A stretch of 64,000 nt of DNA from the NCBI RefSeq assembly GCF_018324205.1, contig NZ_AP023356.1, positions 5,314,001 through 5,378,000 on the forward strand, given 5' to 3'. The translations under genes were made by a program, and so were the position numbers. Positions 59,792-64,000 of the stretch are shown one piece after another; positions within the stretch are counted from its first letter, which is position 1; each line of letters starts with the position of its first letter. The DNA is from Actinoplanes ianthinogenes (GTDB lineage Bacteria; Actinomycetota; Actinomycetes; Mycobacteriales; Micromonosporaceae). The notes beneath the pieces are model-generated. The model did no database searches. It was not told where the DNA came from and saw only the letters and a list, made by a program, of their open reading frames with translations.

Positions 59792-60451
59792 TCAGCCGAG
59801 ACGCTCGAGCACCTCGTCCCGCAGCGACGACGGCAGCTCCGGCGCGTCCAGCAGGCGCGCCAGCCGGGACTGGTCCCGCATGTAGATCTCGAACGCCTCG
59901 GTCAGCGTGAGCCCGTGCGCCGGCCGCTCGACCACCGCGATCCGGTCACCCGGCGCCAGCTGCCCGGGTACCAGAACCCGCAGGTACGTCCCGGGCCGGT
60001 TGGCCGCCGTGAACCGTTTCACCCAGCGCGGCTCGGCCATCCGGTTCTGGAACGTCACGCACGGCAGGCGCCCGAACGTGACCTGCAACACCAGTCCGGA
60101 CCCGAACGCCCACTTCTCGCCGATCACCGCGCCGAGCAGGTCCAGCCCCGAGGTTGTCAGGTTCTCCCCGAAGATCCCGGGCGGCAGCTCGCGGTCCAGC
60201 GACTCGGCCCACCACGCGTAGTCCTCCGTGGCGTACGCGTAAACCGCCTGGTCGTTCCCGCCGTGATTCTTCGTGTCCCCGATGTGGTCGCCGACCAACC
60301 CGCTGTGCAGCCCGACACCCTTCAACCCGGGCGCCCGCACCTCCACCGGCGCCGACACCGGCAACTTGTGAATGCCGGTGGACGCGACGCCCTTGCCCAT
60401 CGGCGGCGCCGCGGCCGCCACGTTGACCGACAGCACCGTCCCGACCGTCAT
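59792..60451 (-). CDS. MOSC-domain protein (YiiM-like)
   Basis: 219 residues. The MOSC core contains GLVGDHIGDTKNHGGNDQAVYAYATEDY, FGENLTTSGLDLLGAVIGEKWAFG and FGRLPCVTFQNRM with the conserved Cys. YiiM-like proteins bind molybdenum cofactor and detoxify N-hydroxylated bases. Overlaps the next acetyltransferase start by four bases. Confidence 0.87.
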   Translation of the reverse strand: MTVGTVLSVNVAAAAPPMGKGVASTGIHKLPVSAPVEVRAPGLKGVGLHSGLVGDHIGDTKNHGGNDQAVYAYATEDYAWWAESLDRELPPGIFGENLTTSGLDLLGAVIGEKWAFGSGLVLQVTFGRLPCVTFQNRMAEPRWVKRFTAANRPGTYLRVLVPGQLAPGDRIAVVERPAHGLTLTEAFEIYMRDQSRLARLLDAPELPSSLRDEVLERLG

Positions 60452-61269
60452 ACGAACCTCACCATCGCTCGATCCTCCACCGGCCGATAGCCGAGCCGCT
60501 GGTACAGCGCGTTGCTCGTCGGGTTCGCCAGGTCGGTGTACAGCACCACCTCGCTCGCCCCCTCGTCGAGCGCGGCCCGGGTGGCGGCCGTGGTCGCCCC
60601 GCCCGCGTAACCGCGCCGCCGCAACTCCGGCGGTGTCCAGACCCGCAGGATCCGGACCATCCCGGCCTGCGGGCGGGACCGGATCGCCATCGCGACCGGC
60701 CTCCCGCCGTCGATCCACAGCGTGACCCCGGCGTACGCCAGGTGGTCGTCGACGAGCTCGGACGTGTCCTCCCGGGGCTCGCCGACGAACGCCTCGAAGT
60801 CTGCCACCCACGTGAGCAGCAGGTCGCGGTCGGCCACTGTGGCCGGTCGGGCGAAGCCGGGCGGCGCCGGGTCGGGCGGGGTCAGCGTGCCGAGCCGGAA
60901 CAGCCGGGTCCGCATGCCGGCCACATAGGACCGCTCGCCGGCGAACGCCGGGATGTCGCCCTCCGCCATGGTGACGCCGGAGATCGGCCGATCCGCCAGC
61001 GCCTCCACCGCCGCCGGTACCGCCTCGGGAGGCAGCGAGCTGAACAGCACCGGGTGCGGCGGGGTTTGCAGCAGCACCCCGTCCACCGCCCCCGACGACG
61101 TGGTCCACCAGCCGAAGAACGGATCAGCCGGACCGTACGCATGCCGCCCGCGGACCCGCAGGTTGTCGATCAGGGTGAGGAACACCGTGTGCCGGACCGG
61201 CGACGCCCGCAGGAAGTCCCCCGCGGCCGCGGCGAACCTCTCCAGGTCGGATGTGATCTCCCAGGTCAT
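60448..61269 (-). CDS. GNAT-family acetyltransferase, two-domain
   Basis: 273 residues. The C-terminal half carries the acetyl-CoA motif VRILRVWTPPELRRRGYAGG and LYTDLANPTSNALYQRLGYRPVEDR. The N-terminal half (about 1-120) is a divergent GNAT-like domain without the loop motif. The substrate is unknown. It is cotranscribed with the MOSC gene. Confidence 0.83.
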   Translation of the reverse strand: MTWEITSDLERFAAAAGDFLRASPVRHTVFLTLIDNLRVRGRHAYGPADPFFGWWTTSSGAVDGVLLQTPPHPVLFSSLPPEAVPAAVEALADRPISGVTMAEGDIPAFAGERSYVAGMRTRLFRLGTLTPPDPAPPGFARPATVADRDLLLTWVADFEAFVGEPREDTSELVDDHLAYAGVTLWIDGGRPVAMAIRSRPQAGMVRILRVWTPPELRRRGYAGGATTAATRAALDEGASEVVLYTDLANPTSNALYQRLGYRPVEDRAMVRFV

Positions 61270-61287
61270 CCGGCCATGAAAGCAGAC

Positions 61288-62295
61288 TTACATCCCCCAC
61301 GCCTTCGCAATTCTGGCCAGGGTGTCCCGCCGGGTCGCCGGGTCGTAGACGGTCCCGGCCAGGATCAGCTCGTCCGCCCCGGTACGCGTGACCAGCGTGT
61401 CCAGGGCGGTCACCACCTCGTCCGCCGTTCCCGCGTACTGCGTGCCCGGCAGCGACTCCAGCATCTGCCGGTCCAGATCGGACAGTTGCCGATCGGCCGC
61501 GTCGGCCGGCGAGACGATCGAGCCGAGCCGCCCGGTCCGCAGGCTCAGCGCCATCACCCGGCTGGGCCCGGCCAGGTATCGCGCCTCCTCGGTGGTCTCC
61601 GCCGCGATCACCGAGGCGCTGACCATCACGTGCGGCTCGGGGAACCGGGGCGACGGCTGGAAACCGGACCGGTACAGCTGGAGCGCGGCATCCACATCGG
61701 ACGCGATCGCGAAGTGATATGCGTAACAGAAGGGCAGGCCCAGCGCCGCCGCGATCTGCGCCCCGTACGTCGAGGAGCCGAGGATCCAGACCTCCGGGTG
61801 CGAGGTCGGCGCCGGGGTGGCATGCAGCCGCCCGGCCTTGCCGGCTGCCCGTTCGTCGCCGAGCAGCCCCAGCATCGTCTGGAGGTGCTCCGGGAAATGC
61901 TCCACGGTCAGATAGGGCGAGACCCCGCGCAGCGCGGCCGCGGTGGCCTGGTCGGTGCCCGGCGCCCGCCCGATCCCGAGGTCGATGCGATCCGGATACA
62001 GCGCCTCCAGCAGCGCGAACTGCTCGGCGACCACGAACGGCATGTGGTTCGGCAGCATCACCCCGCCGGACCCGACCCTGATCCGCCGGGTCTGCGCCGC
62101 GACCGCGCCGATCAGCACCGGCGGGGTGGTGGACGCCACCGCCGGCATGTTGTGGTGCTCGGCGACCCAGAACCGGGCGTAGCCCAGCTCGTCGGCCGCC
62201 TGCGCGGTCGCGATGGTGCCGCGCAGTGCGTCGGCGCTGGTGTGCCCCTCGCTGACGGTGGCCAGGTCCAGCACGGAAAGCGGTACTCGGGTCAT
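61288..62295 (-). CDS. luciferase-like flavin-dependent oxidoreductase
   Basis: 335 residues, LLM class. FWVAEHHNMPAVASTTPPVLIGAVAAQT, the GSGGVMLPNH strand and IDLGIGRAPGTD are those of the monooxygenase group that uses reduced FMN or F420. The start at 62295 has a -10-like TAATTT six bases upstream (62302-62307) and may also be leaderless. Substrate unknown. Confidence 0.87.
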   Translation of the reverse strand: MTRVPLSVLDLATVSEGHTSADALRGTIATAQAADELGYARFWVAEHHNMPAVASTTPPVLIGAVAAQTRRIRVGSGGVMLPNHMPFVVAEQFALLEALYPDRIDLGIGRAPGTDQATAAALRGVSPYLTVEHFPEHLQTMLGLLGDERAAGKAGRLHATPAPTSHPEVWILGSSTYGAQIAAALGLPFCYAYHFAIASDVDAALQLYRSGFQPSPRFPEPHVMVSASVIAAETTEEARYLAGPSRVMALSLRTGRLGSIVSPADAADRQLSDLDRQMLESLPGTQYAGTADEVVTALDTLVTRTGADELILAGTVYDPATRRDTLARIAKAWGM

Positions 62296-62304
62296 GCCCC
62301 GAAA

Positions 62305-62781
62305 TTACCTCCGGCGCTGCTGGTGGCGGATCACCTGCACGCCGACCGTGACGGCGGCCAGCGCCACGCCGGGCACCAGCATCCAGGCCGGCCACGGGTA
62401 CACCCAGTCGTTCACGGTCTCCCGGACCAGGGCGTAGACCACCAGGTTCACCGCGGCGAGCGAGGCCCAGACGGTCCACAGCACCAGCAGCGCGACCGGC
62501 ATCCGGCGAGCCGCGCGGCGTGCCTCGGCGCTCCGCCGGGCGTGCACCTCGGCCGCGCTCGTCCCGGGCCGCGGCAGATCCTGGACCAGGACCAGCAACT
62601 CCGCGTACGTCCGGGCGGCGTAGGCGCCGGCGACGCGCTCGTCGTACTCGTGCAGGGAGAGCCGGCCCTCGTCGAGCGCGCCCTTGAGCTGATCGGCGAT
62701 CTGCTGCCGGTCGGCGTCCGCCGCGCGCAGCGTCTCGACCTGCTCGGAGCGCCGGCCGGGGCCGGACACCTCTTTAGCCAT
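62305..62781 (-). CDS. DUF1707 (SHOCT-like) membrane protein
   Basis: 158 residues. The N-terminal RAADADRQQIADQLKGALDEGRLSLHEYDERV is the DUF1707 domain. Two membrane helices follow (about 94-113 and 133-152), separated by a short loop. The family is typical of actinobacteria and sometimes linked to cell-envelope regulation; function unknown. AAGGAG stands upstream of the ATG. Confidence 0.83.
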   Translation of the reverse strand: MAKEVSGPGRRSEQVETLRAADADRQQIADQLKGALDEGRLSLHEYDERVAGAYAARTYAELLVLVQDLPRPGTSAAEVHARRSAEARRAARRMPVALLVLWTVWASLAAVNLVVYALVRETVNDWVYPWPAWMLVPGVALAAVTVGVQVIRHQQRRR

Positions 62782-62836
62782 GACCGCGCTCCTTCGGGTA
62801 CGCCACCTCTGCGCGTCAGGCTATCCAAAGTGCACC

Positions 62837-62872
62837 AAAAAAGGGTCGCGCCGAGCGAACCCGGCGCGACCC
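62837..62872 (-). terminator. Rho-independent terminator of the MFS gene
   Basis: GGGTCGCGCC and GGCGCGACCC form a 10-bp stem with a 10-nt loop. Read on the minus strand it is followed by TTTTTT (62842-62837). It lies 21 bases after the end of the MFS gene. It is the only hairpin I found here with a classical T tract. Confidence 0.9.
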
Positions 62873-62893
62873 CGCTTCCTCCCCAGGAAGTCG

Positions 62894-64000
62894 CTAGACC
62901 GGCTCCGCGGCCAGGGCGCCGCTCAACCGCTCCGCCGCGTGCCGGTCGGCCCGGGCCATCGACCCCTCCGGGATCGCGGCGACCGCGGCGGCCAGCATCA
63001 GCACGACGGCCGCGAAGACGAACGACCACGGCAGCCCGCCCGGCTGGTCGACGATCACGCCGGCCAGCGCGCCGCCCGCGGCGCTGCCGGAGACCGACAC
63101 GGTCACCATCCAGGTGTACGCCTCGTTCAGCATCCCGGCCGGCGCGAGCCGGCCCACCAGGCTGGTCTCCACGGTCAGCGCCGGCGCGATGGTGGCGCCG
63201 CCGAGCACCAGGGCCACGCCCAGGTGAAGCGGGCTCGGCATGAACGCCAGCACCAGGAAGCTCAGCGCGACCGCGCCCAGCAGCCAGGCGAACTGCCGGG
63301 GCAGCGCCATGGCCGGCCGCCGGGTGCCGAACCAGATGCCGCCGATCGCCGAGCCGACACCCCACACGCCGAGCAGCACCCCGCCCAGCGCCTCGTCGCC
63401 ACCGTGCTGCGCGGCGTAGGCCGGCACGATCACCCCGGCCGCCCCGAACGCGACGCCGAGCGCGCTGACGCAGAGCAGCAGCGCCGGGAAGCCGCCGGCC
63501 CGCAGCGGACCGAGGCCCTTCGCCGCGTGGTCGGCGTGGTGCGCCCCGCGGTGCCGCATCACCGGCAGCCGGGAGACCCAGGTCGTCCCGACGAAGGTCG
63601 CCATCGCGGCGCTGACCAGCGCGGTCGCCGGATTCGTGGTCAGCACCAGCAGGGCCGAGACGAGCATCGGGCCGAGCACGAAGACCAGCTCGAACAGCGA
63701 GGTCTCGGCGGCCAGCGCGGCCGACCGCAGCCCCTGCCCGGCGCTGCCCGGCGCGGTCATGTCGTTCCAGGCGCGGCGGATCGCCGCGGTCAGCGGCGGA
63801 TAGGTCGCGCCGGCCGCGGCCGAGGCCGCGAAGATCCAGGTGAGCGCGTCCTCGCCGCCCCGGCTGGCCAGCAGCAGGGCGCCCAGCGCGAGCGGGTGCA
63901 GAATCGCGGTGGCGAGCAGGATCGGCGCCGGGCCGATCCGGTCGGCGAGCCGACCGGCGACCGGGCTCAGCGCCGCGCCGGCCAGGGCGTAGACGCCGCC
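62894..64000 (-). CDS. MFS transporter (5' end outside window)
   Basis: About 369 residues are visible; the N-terminus lies beyond the right edge. The reading frame stays open from the window edge: GVYALAGAALSPVAGRLADRIG gives the MFS loop 2-3 motif, and the region around 63200-63700 has the hydrophobic segments of the second half. The internal start at 63760 is not used because the frame continues upstream without a stop. Substrate unknown; an efflux-type carrier is likely. It ends at a strong terminator. Confidence 0.85.
   Translation of the reverse strand, partial: GGVYALAGAALSPVAGRLADRIGPAPILLATAILHPLALGALLLASRGGEDALTWIFAASAAAGATYPPLTAAIRRAWNDMTAPGSAGQGLRSAALAAETSLFELVFVLGPMLVSALLVLTTNPATALVSAAMATFVGTTWVSRLPVMRHRGAHHADHAAKGLGPLRAGGFPALLLCVSALGVAFGAAGVIVPAYAAQHGGDEALGGVLLGVWGVGSAIGGIWFGTRRPAMALPRQFAWLLGAVALSFLVLAFMPSPLHLGVALVLGGATIAPALTVETSLVGRLAPAGMLNEAYTWMVTVSVSGSAAGGALAGVIVDQPGGLPWSFVFAAVVLMLAAAVAAIPEGSMARADRHAAERLSGALAAEPV

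Overview
The window comes from a very GC-rich actinobacterium, most likely a member of the Micromonosporaceae such as Actinoplanes. This is an inference from four things: codon use, frequent GTG starts, short leaderless-looking promoters (TANNNT placed 6-8 bases before the start codon), and gene families typical of that group. A block at about 20.1-32.9 kb matches the gene content I recall around Mycobacterium tuberculosis Rv3206c-Rv3211 (rhlE-like helicase, DUF3107, TetR, DUF3152, moeZ). It is therefore chromosomal and not a mobile element. I see no rRNA, tRNA, CRISPR array, insertion sequence or phage gene.

Layout. 0-12.4 kb: a membrane M28 peptidase cut by the window edge; a small zinc-ribbon protein; a tightly overlapping signalling operon (receiver-PP2C phosphatase, CHASE3 histidine kinase, single-domain receiver, inositol monophosphatase-like enzyme); two SDR oxidoreductases; a secreted coiled-coil M15-like protein; a membrane spermidine synthase-like protein; and a Ser/Thr kinase with a CBM2-like outer domain. 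12.4-20 kb: a noncoding 20-nt tandem array, a RecQ helicase fused to a phosphoribosyltransferase-like tail, a second degenerate array of about 16 nt, a copper module (CsoR with operator, CopZ, His-rich membrane protein), a methyltransferase and a divergent heme oxygenase. 20-33 kb: DEAD-box helicase, DUF3107, TetR, a proline-rich protein with an alpha/beta hydrolase, two tandem DUF3152 metalloprotease-like proteins (one of 1427 residues built on in-frame repeats), and moeZ followed by a perfect 17-bp hairpin.

33-47 kb: a prenyltransferase/squalene-cyclase-like protein; an ECF (SigE-family) sigma factor with a membrane partner; three secreted proteins with SipW/TasA-like N-termini behind a structured leader; proA and proB; an alkyltransferase-like protein (atl); a methyltransferase; a TetR-epimerase pair with a duplicated operator; gamma-glutamyltransferase; and a GPH-type transporter coupled to a PLP lyase. 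47-59.5 kb: an incomplete respiratory complex I cluster (nuoB, C, H, I, J, K, L, M, N; no A, D, E, F or G). It is interrupted by a DUF2252 gene, a second sigma/partner pair that closely copies the first, and a frameshifted Uma2 gene. 59.5-64 kb: acetyltransferases, a MOSC protein, a luciferase-like oxidoreductase, a DUF1707 protein and an MFS transporter cut by the right edge.

The most unusual items are the fragmented complex I cluster lacking its NuoD quinone-site subunit, the heme oxygenase with Tyr at the expected proximal His, the kinase with a CBM2-like ectodomain, the duplicated sigma/partner cassette, and the repeat-built DUF3152 protein.
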